Notes: generated by a model from the letters alone, not told the origin. A DNA stretch of 64,000 nucleotides from Blautia luti (GCF_033096465.1 NZ_AP028156.1:2002501-2066500), one strand, 5' to 3'; shown: positions 36,221-45,872, counted from the first letter of the stretch. Numbers and translations: made by a program.

Positions 36221-36589
36221 TTGAAGAAAAAAGAACTTATTTTTATAGGCGGGATCCTTGTTCTTGCGCTTGTGTTGTGGGGCGGGATGACTTTCATGAA
36301 CAGGGGCAGCCATGGATCTGTCCGTATTACTGTGGACGGAGAAGAATATGGAACCTATTCTCTGGCCAAAGATCAGATCATCCAGATCAATGATACAAAT
36401 ATCTGTGAGATTAAGGATGGAAAAGCACGCATGATCTCGGCCACCTGCCCGGATCACCTTTGTATGAAACAGAAAGCAATCGATGAAAACGGGGGAACTA
36501 TTGTCTGCCTGCCGAATAAAGTTGTTATTGAAGGAGAAAAAGCAGCAGATTCTGATGATTCTTCTCCTTCTATTGATGCCGTAACCTGA
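36221..36589 (+). CDS. NusG domain II-containing protein
   Basis: A 122-residue protein: one N-terminal membrane helix (LIFIGGILVLALVLWGGMT), then an extracytosolic NusG domain II (SVRITVDGEEYGTYSL, ISATCPDHLCMKQKAI, GGTIVCLPNKVVIE) with two conserved cysteines and a third in CLPNK. Starts at TTG. Such proteins are often encoded with Gx-type and FMN-binding genes, but here it stands 19 kb from them. Role unknown. Confidence 0.82.
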   Translation: MKKKELIFIGGILVLALVLWGGMTFMNRGSHGSVRITVDGEEYGTYSLAKDQIIQINDTNICEIKDGKARMISATCPDHLCMKQKAIDENGGTIVCLPNKVVIEGEKAADSDDSSPSIDAVT

Positions 36590-36619
36590 AAAAGAAGGTC
36601 TGTACAGGACCTTCTTTTT
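36589..36619. terminator. bidirectional terminator between the NusG-II gene and spoIVA
   Basis: A perfect 12-bp stem AAAAAGAAGGTC (36589-36600) and GACCTTCTTTTT (36608-36619) sits between convergent genes and gives T-runs in both directions. Confidence 0.9.
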
Positions 36620-36636
36620 GGGTATCGGAGCATATT

Positions 36637-38106
36637 TTATATGATGATGCAGACCAGTCCCCCTTTGCTGTCATTTACGATCTTCTGCATGGTATCCTGC
36701 AGTTTCACCTGGCTTTCTTCACTGATGGCTGCGATTTTGGTGCGGATACCGTCTTCTACCAGCTGTTCGATGGATTTTCCGAAAATATTGGTTTCCCAGA
36801 TGCTTTCCCCTCTCTGGCTGCTCTCATCAATATATTCAATCAGATCTTTTGCCTGTTGTTCCGTTCCTACGATGGGAGCAATTTCAGTTTCTATATTTGT
36901 TTTGATCATATGGATAGACGGACTTTTGGAACGGATCTTTACTCCGAATTTATTTCCCTGCCGGATCACTTCCGGGGAGGCAATCTCGATCTCTTTGAGT
37001 TCCGGTACAACTACGCCGTATCCGGTTCCCCGGACAGCTTCCAGGGCTGCCTGTACTTTTACATATTCTTCTTTCATCTGCACCAGTTCCCGCATGGTAT
37101 GTATCAGTGCATATTCACTGTCCATGGCAACTCCGCTTAATTCACTGAGCATTTTGTAATAATATTCATCTTTTATCCGGACACGGATACGGACAGTTCC
37201 ATCAGAAAGCCCCCGGTCTTCTAAAACGATATCCTGCACATAGGGATTATCCATCTGCATATTCTGTGCTGTAATATCCCGGATCTGTCTGGCTGTTTTC
37301 ATTTTTTCTCTGATTCCTGAAATCAGCTGCTGTTTTATCTCATGATCCATGGGCAGCATCTCCACCCATTTGGGAATAAAGAACTGGATCTGTCCTACAG
37401 GAAATTCATAGAGGACCTTTTCCAGAATCCGTGTGATGTCTTCTTTTCTCAGCTGATCACAGTTTACAGTGAGCGCCGTTACCTGGAATTTCTCCTGGAT
37501 CTCGGCGGCTGTATTCAGAGCTTCTTCCCTGTAGGGCATCTGGGAATTGACAAGCACCAGAAACGGTTTTTGCTGATTTTTCAACTCCTGTATGGTCTTT
37601 TCTTCTGCTTCCCTGAAATTCTCTCTGGGCAGTTCTCCGAAGCTTCCATCTGTAGTGATCACAAGACCGATGGTGGAATGTTCCCGGATCACTTTCTGTG
37701 TTCCTATTTTTGCAGCTTCCGGAAATGGCACTGCCTTTTCTGACCAGGGGGTTTTTACCAACCGTTCTTTTCCGTCTTCCAGATTCCCGGCTGCATCTTT
37801 TACCAGAAATCCGACACAATCGATCAGACGGACATTCACTTTCTGTTCGCCATCTAATGTGATCCCCACAGCTTCTTTTGGAATAAATTTAGGTTCTACT
37901 GTTGTGATCAGTTTCCCGGAACCACTCAATGGAAGCTGGTCTCTGATTTCATCCTGCTGTTTCTCCGACATTTGTGCGAGAGCTGTAAGCTCCATAAACC
38001 TTCGTATAAACGTGGATTTTCCTGTCCTTACCGGTCCTACCACACCTATGTATATATCCCCGCCTGTGCGGGCCTGGATATCATGGTATACCTGAAAATT
38101 TTCCAT
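36637..38106 (-). CDS. spoIVA: stage IV sporulation protein A
   Basis: About 489 residues from the ATG at 38106 (AGGGGG upstream). SpoIVA is the ATP-hydrolysing protein that polymerises on the forespore surface as the base of the spore coat. Walker A region VVGPVRTGKSTFIRRFME, LIDCVGFLVK, STIGLVITTDGSFGEL, LVNSQMP, and the membrane-targeting ending KGGLVCIII are all present. It marks the organism as an endospore former or a lineage that retains the pathway. Confidence 0.96.
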   Translation of the reverse strand: MENFQVYHDIQARTGGDIYIGVVGPVRTGKSTFIRRFMELTALAQMSEKQQDEIRDQLPLSGSGKLITTVEPKFIPKEAVGITLDGEQKVNVRLIDCVGFLVKDAAGNLEDGKERLVKTPWSEKAVPFPEAAKIGTQKVIREHSTIGLVITTDGSFGELPRENFREAEEKTIQELKNQQKPFLVLVNSQMPYREEALNTAAEIQEKFQVTALTVNCDQLRKEDITRILEKVLYEFPVGQIQFFIPKWVEMLPMDHEIKQQLISGIREKMKTARQIRDITAQNMQMDNPYVQDIVLEDRGLSDGTVRIRVRIKDEYYYKMLSELSGVAMDSEYALIHTMRELVQMKEEYVKVQAALEAVRGTGYGVVVPELKEIEIASPEVIRQGNKFGVKIRSKSPSIHMIKTNIETEIAPIVGTEQQAKDLIEYIDESSQRGESIWETNIFGKSIEQLVEDGIRTKIAAISEESQVKLQDTMQKIVNDSKGGLVCIII

Positions 38107-38334
38107 ATAACAGCCCCCTTGCATATTTACATACAATCTACATGTATTGTTATAAAATATGCAGGGGAATATCAGAATATTCGATCACGGTAAAATTTTT
38201 CGGAGTCCGTCTGGTAATCCTTCCGGAGGAATTTGATAACATAAAAACAGGCCTTATAATGTAAATATACACCATAAGACCTGTTCACTATTTATCGTTT
38301 GAACATATTTTAACTGTTAATATAACAGATATTT

Positions 38335-40023
38335 TTAATAAGACTCGTTGTGAAGCAGATGATGCTCTTTGCCTTTCAGAAGTCCGTTGTAGAGTTCCAG
38401 AACTAATGGGTTCTCATCGGATTTCTTGATGATGGTCGTATTATCTGCATTGTACAGTCCCTTAGCTCTGAGAGCTTTGGTTCTGTCACCGGATCTTGTA
38501 GGCTGTCCGCCACCCATGATACATCCACGGCGGCATGCCATAACCTCGATCAGATGGTATTTTTTCTCACCATTCTTTACCTGCTCCATAACGGTTCTTG
38601 CATTTGCAAGACCACTGGTAACACAGATCTTAAGATCGATTCCCTCATAAGGAACTGTGAATTCTTTGATTCCCTCTTCTCCACGAACACCACACTCTGC
38701 GATTTCATGCATGGTTTCTTTGCTGTGATCCGGAGTCAGACGGCGGAGAACTGCCTCTGTAACACCACCGGTAACACCAAAAATAACACCACCGCCGGAG
38801 CCGAATCCAAATGGCATATCACATGCTTCCGGATCAAGAGTTGCGAAGTCAAGGCCAAAGTTATCAATCATACGAAGCAGCTCTGTCGTTGTGATAACAA
38901 TATCTGTATCCTGTTCGCCATCTGTGAAGCTGTTCGGACGGACTGCTTCTGCTTTCTTGGCTGTACATGGCATAATAGAAACCATAACTGTCTTCTTACC
39001 GCCCGCATGTTCCGGATCACGGAAGTACTCTTTGATAACTGCAGAGAGCATTCCCTGTGGAGAACGGCAGGTAGAAAGATTCGGGATGTAATCTTTGTAC
39101 TGGTCTGTGATAAATTTCACCCATGCAGGACAGCAGGATGTAAGGAGAGGAAGTTTCTCACCCTTCTTAATTCTGTCAAGGAACTCCGCACTCTCTTCCA
39201 TAATGGTAAGATCGGCACTGAAAGAGGTATCGTAAACTTCATCAAATCCCATTCTGTGAAGTGCATTGACGATCTTGCCCATAACGCTTTTACCTTTGGT
39301 AAGTCCATAATGGTCACCTACTGCAACACGTACTGCCGGAGCAACCTGTGCAACAACACGGATATTCGGGTCTGCAAGTGCTTCCCATGCCTCATCCATA
39401 TGAGTCTTGATGGAAATCGCACCTGTCGGGCAGTATACACGGCACTGACCACAGTTTACGCACTCTGTCTCTGCGATCTTCTTGTTAAATGCCGGCATTA
39501 CCATGGCTTCTGTTCCACGGAATGCAAAGCCTAATGCACCGATTCCCTGAAGTTCCTCGCAGGCACGTACACAGTCACCGCAGAGGATACATTTATTCGG
39601 ATCACGTACCAGAGACGGGGAACTTGTATCCAGTTCATGAAGTTCTCTGGTATTCTCGAAACGGATATTCTGAACTCCAAGACGGTGTGCCAGTTCCTGT
39701 AAGATACATTCGCCGCTCTTTACACAGGTTGTACAGTCACGGCAGTGTGCTGCCAGAAGCAGCTCAACGATCAGTTTTCTGTATTTCTTGATGCGTCCGG
39801 AGTTGGTATAGATCACCATTCCGTCTCTTGGTTCTTCGGAACAGGAAGCAAACGTCTTGCCTCTGTCGTCCTCTACTGTACATAAACGGCAGGCACCAAA
39901 AGTAGATACCTCTGAGTGGTAGCACAGTGTCGGAATATTGATCCCTGCCTTACGGATGACAGACAGGACATTTTTTTCATCGGTAAATTCTACCTTTCTA
40001 CCGTCAATTATCATATGGCCCAT
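38335..40023 (-). CDS. hydA: [FeFe]-hydrogenase catalytic subunit of the NADH-linked trimer
   Basis: A 562-residue protein: 2Fe-2S domain (CYHSEVSTFGACRLC), His-Cys cluster (HCRDCTTCVKSGEC), two 4Fe-4S sites (CILCGDCVRAC, CVNCGQCRVYCPTGA), then the H-cluster domain with LTSCCPAWV, MPCTAKKAE and MACRRGCIMGGGQP. This is the group A hydrogenase subunit that works with NuoF- and NuoE-like partners to couple H2 to NADH and ferredoxin (electron bifurcation). GGGAGG precedes the ATG. It is the last gene of the hydCBA operon. Confidence 0.95.
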   Translation of the reverse strand: MGHMIIDGRKVEFTDEKNVLSVIRKAGINIPTLCYHSEVSTFGACRLCTVEDDRGKTFASCSEEPRDGMVIYTNSGRIKKYRKLIVELLLAAHCRDCTTCVKSGECILQELAHRLGVQNIRFENTRELHELDTSSPSLVRDPNKCILCGDCVRACEELQGIGALGFAFRGTEAMVMPAFNKKIAETECVNCGQCRVYCPTGAISIKTHMDEAWEALADPNIRVVAQVAPAVRVAVGDHYGLTKGKSVMGKIVNALHRMGFDEVYDTSFSADLTIMEESAEFLDRIKKGEKLPLLTSCCPAWVKFITDQYKDYIPNLSTCRSPQGMLSAVIKEYFRDPEHAGGKKTVMVSIMPCTAKKAEAVRPNSFTDGEQDTDIVITTTELLRMIDNFGLDFATLDPEACDMPFGFGSGGGVIFGVTGGVTEAVLRRLTPDHSKETMHEIAECGVRGEEGIKEFTVPYEGIDLKICVTSGLANARTVMEQVKNGEKKYHLIEVMACRRGCIMGGGQPTRSGDRTKALRAKGLYNADNTTIIKKSDENPLVLELYNGLLKGKEHHLLHNESY

Positions 40024-40038
40024 AGTGTATCCTCCCTT

Positions 40039-41910
40039 CTATGCTTCCACGTATACAGCATCAAAATTACAGTTGTCTTTGCAGGCACCGCATTTGATAC
40101 AGATATCGTTGTTAATGTGATGTGGATGTTTAATCTTACCTGAGATCGCACCTGCCGGGCAGTTCTTCGCGCATTTGCCACAGCCAATACAGAACTCAGG
40201 GTTAATGTGGAACTGACGAAGTGCTGTACATACTTTCGCACGGCATTTCTTATCACGGATATGTTCCTCATATTCATCACGGAAGCGTTTGAGAGTACTG
40301 ATTACAGGAAGAGGTGCACTCTTTCCAAGTCCGCACAGAGCCATGTTCTGAACCATGTTTGCAAGTTCTTCCAGTTCATCCAGGTCGGACATCTCGCCCT
40401 TTCCTGCTACAATTCTCTCCAGGATCTCAAGCATACGCTTGGTACCTTCACGACACGGAACACATTTACCACAGCTCTCACGCTGAGTAAAGTTCATGAA
40501 GAATCTGGCAACTTCTACCATACAGGTATTCTCGTCCATAACTACCAGACCGCCGGATCCCATGATCGCATCTAACTTCTTAACAGAATCAAAGTCAAGA
40601 GGTGCATCTAACTGGTCAAGGATCAGACATCCGCCGGACGGACCACCGATCTGAACACCCTTAAATGCAGCACCACTCTTTAAGCCGCCGCCGATATCAT
40701 AGATAATGTGACGGAGCGTGGTTCCCATAGGTACTTCAATCAGACCTGTATTCTCAATAGAACCAGTCAGTGAGAATGTCTTTGTTCCAGGGCTTCCCTC
40801 TGTACCGATGGTACGGAACCAGTCAGCTCCTTCAAGAATGATTTTCGGTACATTGGCATAAGTTTCTACGTTATTAAGAACTGTAGGTTTACCCCACAGA
40901 CCTTTCTCTACAGTACGAGGTGGTTTTACACGAGGCATACCTCTGTTTCCTTCAATAGATGCGGTAAGAGCAGAACCTTCACCACATACGAAAGCACCGG
41001 CACCTCTGTTGATATGTAAATGGAAGTTTACGCCGGAATTTAAAATATTATCACCTAACAGGCCGTATTTTTCCGCCTGTTCAATCGCCATTCTCAGTCT
41101 CTTTACAGAAAGAGGATATTCAGCACGAACATAAATATAACCGTCTTCTGCGCCTACTGCGTAAGCTGCAATGGTCATACCTTCGATCATCTTATATGGA
41201 TCACCTTCCATTACGGAACCATCCATAAATGCACCAGGGTCACCCTCATCACCGTTACATACTACATAACGGATCTTCTCTGCCTGACGTGCAACCTGAG
41301 ACCATTTCTTTCCTGCTGGGAAACCAGCACCGCCACGACCACGAAGACCAGACTTGCTTACTTCATCAATTACTTCCTGAGGTGTCATTCCTCCCACTAC
41401 TTTTGCAAGGGCCTGATAGCCACCTACTGCGATATATTCATCAATGGACTCTGCGTCAATCTTACCACAGTTTTCCAGAACGATACGTGTCTGCTGATTC
41501 AGGAACGGAATGTCATCCGGATGTGGACAGACAGTGTCATGATCCTTATAGAACAGTCTCTCTACCGGTTTACCTTCCAGAATAGTTTTCTCTACGATTT
41601 CCTTGCAGTCTTCCGGCTGTACATGTACATACTGATAATCGTACGGTTCGATTCTCATCAGAGGTCCAAGTTCGCACAAGCCCTGGCATCCTGTTTTGAC
41701 TACGCCTACATGAGGCACGTCTTTCTGCATCTCAACGGTTACGCCGTCAATTCTCTCACAGAGTGTTGCCATCTCATCATAAATCTTCTGGGCACCGGAT
41801 GCGATACATCCTGTCCCTGAACAGACAAGAACGCGACAGGTGTAGGATTTGATCTGTTCATTTACCTCTGCCTGTTTGTTTAACAGGTCGTCCCTGCTCT
41901 TAATACTCAT
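40039..41910 (-). CDS. hydB: NuoF-like flavoprotein subunit of the trimeric hydrogenase
   Basis: About 623 residues: a thioredoxin-like 2Fe-2S domain at the N-terminus (CSGTGCIASGA, GCQGLCELGP), the FMN/NADH domain (GLRGRGGAGFPAGKKW, CNGDEGDPGAFMD, GAGAFVCGEGSALTASIEG), cluster ligands ESCGKCVPCREGT, and C-terminal two-cluster ferredoxin (CIGCGKCAKNCPAGA, CIKCGACKDNC). It binds NAD(H) and splits electrons to HydA. The ATG at 41910 overlaps the hydC stop (ATGA). Confidence 0.94.
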   Translation of the reverse strand: MSIKSRDDLLNKQAEVNEQIKSYTCRVLVCSGTGCIASGAQKIYDEMATLCERIDGVTVEMQKDVPHVGVVKTGCQGLCELGPLMRIEPYDYQYVHVQPEDCKEIVEKTILEGKPVERLFYKDHDTVCPHPDDIPFLNQQTRIVLENCGKIDAESIDEYIAVGGYQALAKVVGGMTPQEVIDEVSKSGLRGRGGAGFPAGKKWSQVARQAEKIRYVVCNGDEGDPGAFMDGSVMEGDPYKMIEGMTIAAYAVGAEDGYIYVRAEYPLSVKRLRMAIEQAEKYGLLGDNILNSGVNFHLHINRGAGAFVCGEGSALTASIEGNRGMPRVKPPRTVEKGLWGKPTVLNNVETYANVPKIILEGADWFRTIGTEGSPGTKTFSLTGSIENTGLIEVPMGTTLRHIIYDIGGGLKSGAAFKGVQIGGPSGGCLILDQLDAPLDFDSVKKLDAIMGSGGLVVMDENTCMVEVARFFMNFTQRESCGKCVPCREGTKRMLEILERIVAGKGEMSDLDELEELANMVQNMALCGLGKSAPLPVISTLKRFRDEYEEHIRDKKCRAKVCTALRQFHINPEFCIGCGKCAKNCPAGAISGKIKHPHHINNDICIKCGACKDNCNFDAVYVEA

Positions 41911-42386
41911 ACGCACTCACCTCTCAATTCGTTCAAAAGTTCAACTGCTTTCTCAGGTGTCATTTTAGGATGTACTTCATCATTTACAGTCAGTGTCGGT
42001 GCAAGTCCGCATGCACCAAGACAGGATACGGTCTCTACTGTAAAAAGCATATCATCTGTGGTATGTTTCTTATGACTTAATCCCAGTTCTTTCATTAACG
42101 CCTCTTTTACAGGCATGGATTTTCTTACATGGCAGGCTGTACCATCACAGACTTTAATGACATATTTTCCTTTCGGCTCAAAGGAAAAGTTCTCATAGAA
42201 TGTGGCTACGCTGTAGGCTTTCGCCTCTTTTACTCCGATTTCTTTTGCCACATAAGTGAGCAGTTCACCCGGCAGATAGCGGTATTCAGCCTGAATATCC
42301 TGCATGATCGGGATCAGTGATGCCGCTTTTCGTCCGTAGTGTTCGATAATCTCATCCGTTTTTTTGTAATAAGACTGGTCTAACAT
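41907..42386 (-). CDS. hydC: NuoE-like 2Fe-2S subunit of the trimeric hydrogenase
   Basis: A 159-residue thioredoxin-like ferredoxin with the NuoE ligands CDGTACHVR and SCLGACGLAP. It passes electrons within the hydrogenase. It is the first gene of the operon, with the ATG at 42386, and the 302-base divergent region lies upstream. Overlap of four bases with hydB. Confidence 0.93.
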   Translation of the reverse strand: MLDQSYYKKTDEIIEHYGRKAASLIPIMQDIQAEYRYLPGELLTYVAKEIGVKEAKAYSVATFYENFSFEPKGKYVIKVCDGTACHVRKSMPVKEALMKELGLSHKKHTTDDMLFTVETVSCLGACGLAPTLTVNDEVHPKMTPEKAVELLNELRGECV

Positions 42387-42526
42387 TCGGTTCCCTCCTT
42401 AAAATTAGTTTTTTACCTCTCCGCATTTTTGTTTTAGTCACTTTTTACATATGTGCTGTCTGTATTATACATTATGCATGCATTTTCCACAACACCATAT
42501 TTGCATTTTTCTGAATTTATTTGATA

Positions 42527-42571
42527 TTTTTTACATATAATTCATTTTTACATTGAATTACATGTAAAAAA
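42527..42571. promoter_or_regulatory. 18-bp-arm inverted repeat in the hydrogenase control region
   Basis: Arms 42527-42544 (TTTTTTACATATAATTCA) and 42554-42571 match at 17 of 18 positions around a nine-base spacer that itself reads TTTTTACAT. It could be an operator for a dimeric regulator or an mRNA hairpin for the rightward gene. Confidence 0.6.
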
Positions 42572-42582
42572 TGCGCAATTTC

Positions 42583-42610
42583 TTTAACAAGTGTGTTAAA
42601 TAAAAAACAT
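42583..42610. promoter_or_regulatory. palindrome and weak Rex-like site before the group B hydrogenase
   Basis: TTTAACA-AGTG-TGTTAAA (42583-42600) is a perfect 7-bp palindrome. Overlapping it, 42593-42610 matches the Rex consensus TTGTTAA-N4-TTAACAA at 10 of 14 positions; the match is weak. Confidence 0.4.
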
Positions 42611-42688
42611 GACATTTTCTTCCTTTTTTGATATATTTTTATCGTTAAAAGAGCGCGGAAATAAATTTATAGGAGATAACAAAAGAAT

Positions 42689-44194
42689 ATGAGAACTCTT
42701 GATACCCCAGTAAAACAGATTCGCCGAAAGATCTTCACCGAAGTGGCAAAACTTGGTTTTGAATCTACCGATGATACTCTGATCCATGATATTGAATCTA
42801 TCCCGTATAATATCGTACAGGAACGGGCCCAGTACCGTGAGAGTATCTACCGTGAACGTGCAGTTGCCAGTGAGCGTGTAAGACTGGCCATGGGTCTTTC
42901 TCTTCGTCCAGAGAATAAAGCAGTTCATCTGACTGATGGAGTGGAAGCTTCCAATATTGATGAGAAATATTATGAACCGCCGCTTATGCAGGTTATCCCA
43001 TCTGCCTGTTCTGCCTGTCCTCCTAATATGTATGAGGTAAGCAATATGTGCAGAGGATGTGTGGCTCATCCATGTATGCAGGCTTGTCCAAAGGGTGCAA
43101 TCTCTATGGTAAACGGCAAATCTCATATTGATCAGACAAAATGCGTGAAATGCGGAAAATGCAAATCTGTCTGTCCATATGATGCTATTTCTCATAAAGA
43201 ACGTCCGTGTGAACGAGCTTGTGGTGTAAAGGCAATTGGAAGTGATGAACTTGGCCGTGCACAGATTGATAATAAGAAATGTGTTTCCTGCGGTATGTGC
43301 ATGGTAAGCTGTCCGTTTGGAGCTATTTCTGACAAGTCCCAGATTTTCCAGCTGGCTCATGCACTTCGTGAAGGAACTGAGATCATTGCAGAGATCGCAC
43401 CTGCCTATATCAGCCAGTTTGGAGATGCGGTAACTCCGGGCAAATTCCATGCAGCACTGTCAGCACTTGGATTTACCAAAGTATATGAGGTTGCACTTGG
43501 TGCTGATATCGGTGCCATCAGCGAAGCTCATCATTATGCAAAGGAGGTTGCTACAGGTAATCTTCCATTTCTTCTCACTTCCTGCTGTCCTTCCTGGTCC
43601 ATGCTTGCAAAGAAGCAGTTCCCGACCATGATCGATAATATCTCCCAGGAGCTGACTCCTATGGTCGCTACTGCAAGAAGTATTAAGAAAGAACATCCGA
43701 ATGCACATGTTGTATTTATCGGACCATGTGCAGCCAAGAAACTGGAAGCTATGCGTAATTCTGTACGAAGTGATGTTGATTTTGTCATCACTTTTGAGGA
43801 ATTATGGGGACTGTTTGATGCGAAAGGAATTGATCCGGCTGCTATGGAACCGTCATCCAGTCTGCATGATGCTACTGCTGCAGGCCGTGGATATGCAGTT
43901 GCAGGCGGTGTTGCAGGTGCTATCGAAGCATGCTTAAAGGAATATTATCCGGATATACCGGTACATATCGAACATGCGGAGAGTCTGGCAGAATGTAAGA
44001 AGATGCTGACTCTGGCAAAGGTTGGTAAGTTAAACGGATGTATGATCGAAGGTATGGCATGTCCCGGTGGATGTATGGGAGGTGCCGGAACCAATGCACC
44101 GTATGCAAAAGCTGCCAAAGCATTAAAGAGTTATCTGGCTTCTTCTACGGAGAAGCTTCCATCAAAAGAGCTGGAAGAAATTGAACTGAACTAA
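42689..44194 (+). CDS. monomeric group B [FeFe]-hydrogenase
   Basis: A 501-residue hydrogenase with several N-terminal 4Fe-4S motifs (CSACPPNMYEVSNMCRGC, CMQACPKGAI, CVKCGKCKSVCPYDA, CVSCGMCMVSCPFGA) and an H-cluster domain carrying LTSCCPSWS, IGPCAAKKLE and GMACPGGCMGGAG. The alanines in the L2 motif and the lack of a HydA-type 2Fe-2S domain fit group B, whose electron partner is probably ferredoxin. It is transcribed away from hydCBA and requires the same maturases. Confidence 0.92.
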   Translation: MRTLDTPVKQIRRKIFTEVAKLGFESTDDTLIHDIESIPYNIVQERAQYRESIYRERAVASERVRLAMGLSLRPENKAVHLTDGVEASNIDEKYYEPPLMQVIPSACSACPPNMYEVSNMCRGCVAHPCMQACPKGAISMVNGKSHIDQTKCVKCGKCKSVCPYDAISHKERPCERACGVKAIGSDELGRAQIDNKKCVSCGMCMVSCPFGAISDKSQIFQLAHALREGTEIIAEIAPAYISQFGDAVTPGKFHAALSALGFTKVYEVALGADIGAISEAHHYAKEVATGNLPFLLTSCCPSWSMLAKKQFPTMIDNISQELTPMVATARSIKKEHPNAHVVFIGPCAAKKLEAMRNSVRSDVDFVITFEELWGLFDAKGIDPAAMEPSSSLHDATAAGRGYAVAGGVAGAIEACLKEYYPDIPVHIEHAESLAECKKMLTLAKVGKLNGCMIEGMACPGGCMGGAGTNAPYAKAAKALKSYLASSTEKLPSKELEEIELN

Positions 44195-44210
44195 AAATAT
44201 TGTCACAATA

Positions 44211-44258
44211 AAAAAATGTCCCAGAGTCATATTCTGATATGCTCCTGGGACATTTTTT
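44211..44258. terminator. terminator between convergent genes
   Basis: AAAAATGTCCCAG (44212-44224) pairs with CTGGGACATTTTTT (44245-44258); T-runs exist on both strands. Confidence 0.88.
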
Positions 44259-44299
44259 ATCTCGGTGTAAAATCCTGCAGACAGGATCCGTTTTTATAT

Positions 44300-45001
44300 T
44301 TAATTATGTTCATGTTCTTCATGGAATCTTTTATACTTCTCAACAAACATCAACAAGAAACTGACTGTAAGGAATCCACAGGAAACCCAGATCATTCGGA
44401 TTCCGAAATGAATGGATAAGTTTCCACCGATACCTGCACCTACTGCAAACATGAAGATGATTCCAAAATAATACATCGCCTGTTCCAGCTGTTTCGGCTT
44501 CTTTTCACGGAAATATCCTGATATGGCTGCGGTACCGCTGCGTAGATTTCCGATACACATGGTGCTTGCATAGGAATAGCCGTTTACTTTACGGAAAGAC
44601 TGTACCTGCATTGCACAGGCAAAAGAGGCCATGGCATTTGCCAGCATATTGTATTCTGTCGGTATGAAGCCTACTGCAAACAGTATCAGGATCTCTGCAA
44701 GAAGGATACTCTGCCTCCAGTGCAGTTTCCTTGCATATTTAAAATTCGCCTGGACTTTTTCTGCGACCCATACACCAAATGCAAAGAAGACTATAGGAAA
44801 GAAATAGCTCAGTCCTGCCATCAGCTCCCCTGCCATGAAATGCTGGCTCATAAGCACAACGTTTCCTGTCTGGGCATTACAGAATACTTCATTTCTTGCA
44901 TTATAGGTATAGGCGTCCTGAAAACCTCCTGACAGTGCCAGGAATGCACTGTTTAAGAAAGCTTCCGACATCTGTATCTCGTGTTGATTATGATCTTTCA
45001 T
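44300..45001 (-). CDS. DUF1275 (YoaK-family) membrane protein
   Basis: About 233 residues and six membrane helices. Family motif ALSGGFQDAYTYNARNEVFCNAQTGNVV is split over the first helices; the later part has RSGTAAISGYF. GGGGA lies just before the ATG at 45001 (TTG at 45016 is less likely). YoaK-type proteins are predicted transporters of unknown substrate. Confidence 0.85.
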   Translation of the reverse strand: MKDHNQHEIQMSEAFLNSAFLALSGGFQDAYTYNARNEVFCNAQTGNVVLMSQHFMAGELMAGLSYFFPIVFFAFGVWVAEKVQANFKYARKLHWRQSILLAEILILFAVGFIPTEYNMLANAMASFACAMQVQSFRKVNGYSYASTMCIGNLRSGTAAISGYFREKKPKQLEQAMYYFGIIFMFAVGAGIGGNLSIHFGIRMIWVSCGFLTVSFLLMFVEKYKRFHEEHEHN

Positions 45002-45139
45002 GATTTCCCCGTTCAAGTTTATTTGCAGTTATTACCTGTAGGGATAACTGCATTTATTTTTTTACCGTCTATTTATGTTATACGTTTATAGGTCAAATGT
45101 AAAAGATATAATTCATATTATGGTCTATATGATTTTTAT

Positions 45140-45169
45140 ATATTGGATACAATATATATAATCCAATAT
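45140..45169. repeat. inverted repeat in the 303-base gap upstream of the DUF1275 gene
   Basis: ATATTGGAT (45140-45148) and ATCCAATAT (45161-45169) are exact inverses with an AT-only spacer. The rest of the gap 45002-45304 is AT-rich and shows no gene; it may hold the leftward promoter. Confidence 0.5.
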
Positions 45170-45243
45170 TCACCAGAACAGATGGATATGATGCAGACAA
45201 AGACTGCTGCTTTCTGATCCGGTTTATTTTCACTATATAAAGC

Positions 45244-45290
45244 AACTTCCATACACTGTATATCACTACAGCATATGGAAGTTATTTTTT
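45244..45290. terminator. terminator after the fumarase operon
   Basis: AACTTCCATA (45244-45253) pairs with TATGGAAGTT (45274-45283), extended by an inner CTGTA/TACAG stem. Six T follow on the plus strand; on the minus strand the tail is weaker. Confidence 0.7.
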
Positions 45291-45304
45291 ATATATCAGC
45301 TAAT

Positions 45305-45871
45305 TTATTTATCTCCATGTTCTTTGAGATATTCAGCTTTTCCTTCTTCATAAAGGTTATTACCTTCACTGTCAATGATAACTACAAGCGGCATATCCTC
45401 TACATATAATTTACGAAGTGCTTCTGCTCCCAGATCTTCGTATGCGATGAGTTCAGCTTTCTTGATACATTTTGCAAGAAGTGCGCCTGCACCGCCGATT
45501 GCTCCGAAGTATACACCGTCATATTTCTTCATGGCTTCTACTACTTCCGGAAGACGGGCACCTTTACCGATCATTCCTCTTGCTCCAACTGACATCATCG
45601 TCGGTGCATAAGCATCCATACGTCCGCTGGTTGTAGGGCCTGCGGAACCGATAACTTTGCCTGGTTTTGCAGGAGTAGGTCCTACATAGTAAATCGTTGC
45701 ATCTGTTGGATCAAACGGAATTTTCTCACCTTTTGCAAGGGCTTCGCACATTCTCTTATGTCCTGCATCACGGGATGTATAGATTGTACCTGTTAATAAT
45801 ACCTGATCACCTGCATGGAGAGTTCTTGCCAGCTCTCTAGTAAGTGGAAGTGTAATTTTCTTTCTTTCCAT
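45305..45871 (-). CDS. fumB: class I fumarate hydratase, beta subunit
   Basis: A 188-residue subunit matching the C-terminal half of class I (4Fe-4S) fumarases: LTGTIYTSRDAGHKRM, YYVGPTPAKPGKVIGSAGPT, SGRMDAYAPTMM, GARGMIGKG. It interconverts malate and fumarate with the alpha subunit, which ends one base upstream. Last gene of the hdr-flx-frd-fum operon. The symbol follows two-subunit fumarase usage and is not the E. coli fumB isoenzyme. Confidence 0.93.
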   Translation of the reverse strand: MERKKITLPLTRELARTLHAGDQVLLTGTIYTSRDAGHKRMCEALAKGEKIPFDPTDATIYYVGPTPAKPGKVIGSAGPTTSGRMDAYAPTMMSVGARGMIGKGARLPEVVEAMKKYDGVYFGAIGGAGALLAKCIKKAELIAYEDLGAEALRKLYVEDMPLVVIIDSEGNNLYEEGKAEYLKEHGDK

Positions 45872-45872
45872 C

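Larger units (their letters stand above)
42387..42688. promoter_or_regulatory. divergent control region between the two hydrogenase units
   Basis: 302 AT-rich bases with no gene. TTTTTACAT occurs at 42442-42450, inside 42527-42544, at 42545-42553 and, inverted, in 42554-42571. A leftward -10-like TATAAT-type sequence lies near 42465-42475. The element set implies shared control of hydCBA and the group B hydrogenase. Confidence 0.55.

Noticed and set aside
38554..39534. Plus-strand open frame of 326 codons
   Set aside because: It lies entirely opposite hydA, is Cys/Phe rich, and shows no recognisable motif; hydA motifs are complete on the other strand.
42596..43450. Minus-strand open frame of 284 codons
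   Set aside because: Antisense to the group B hydrogenase and its control region; no family features.
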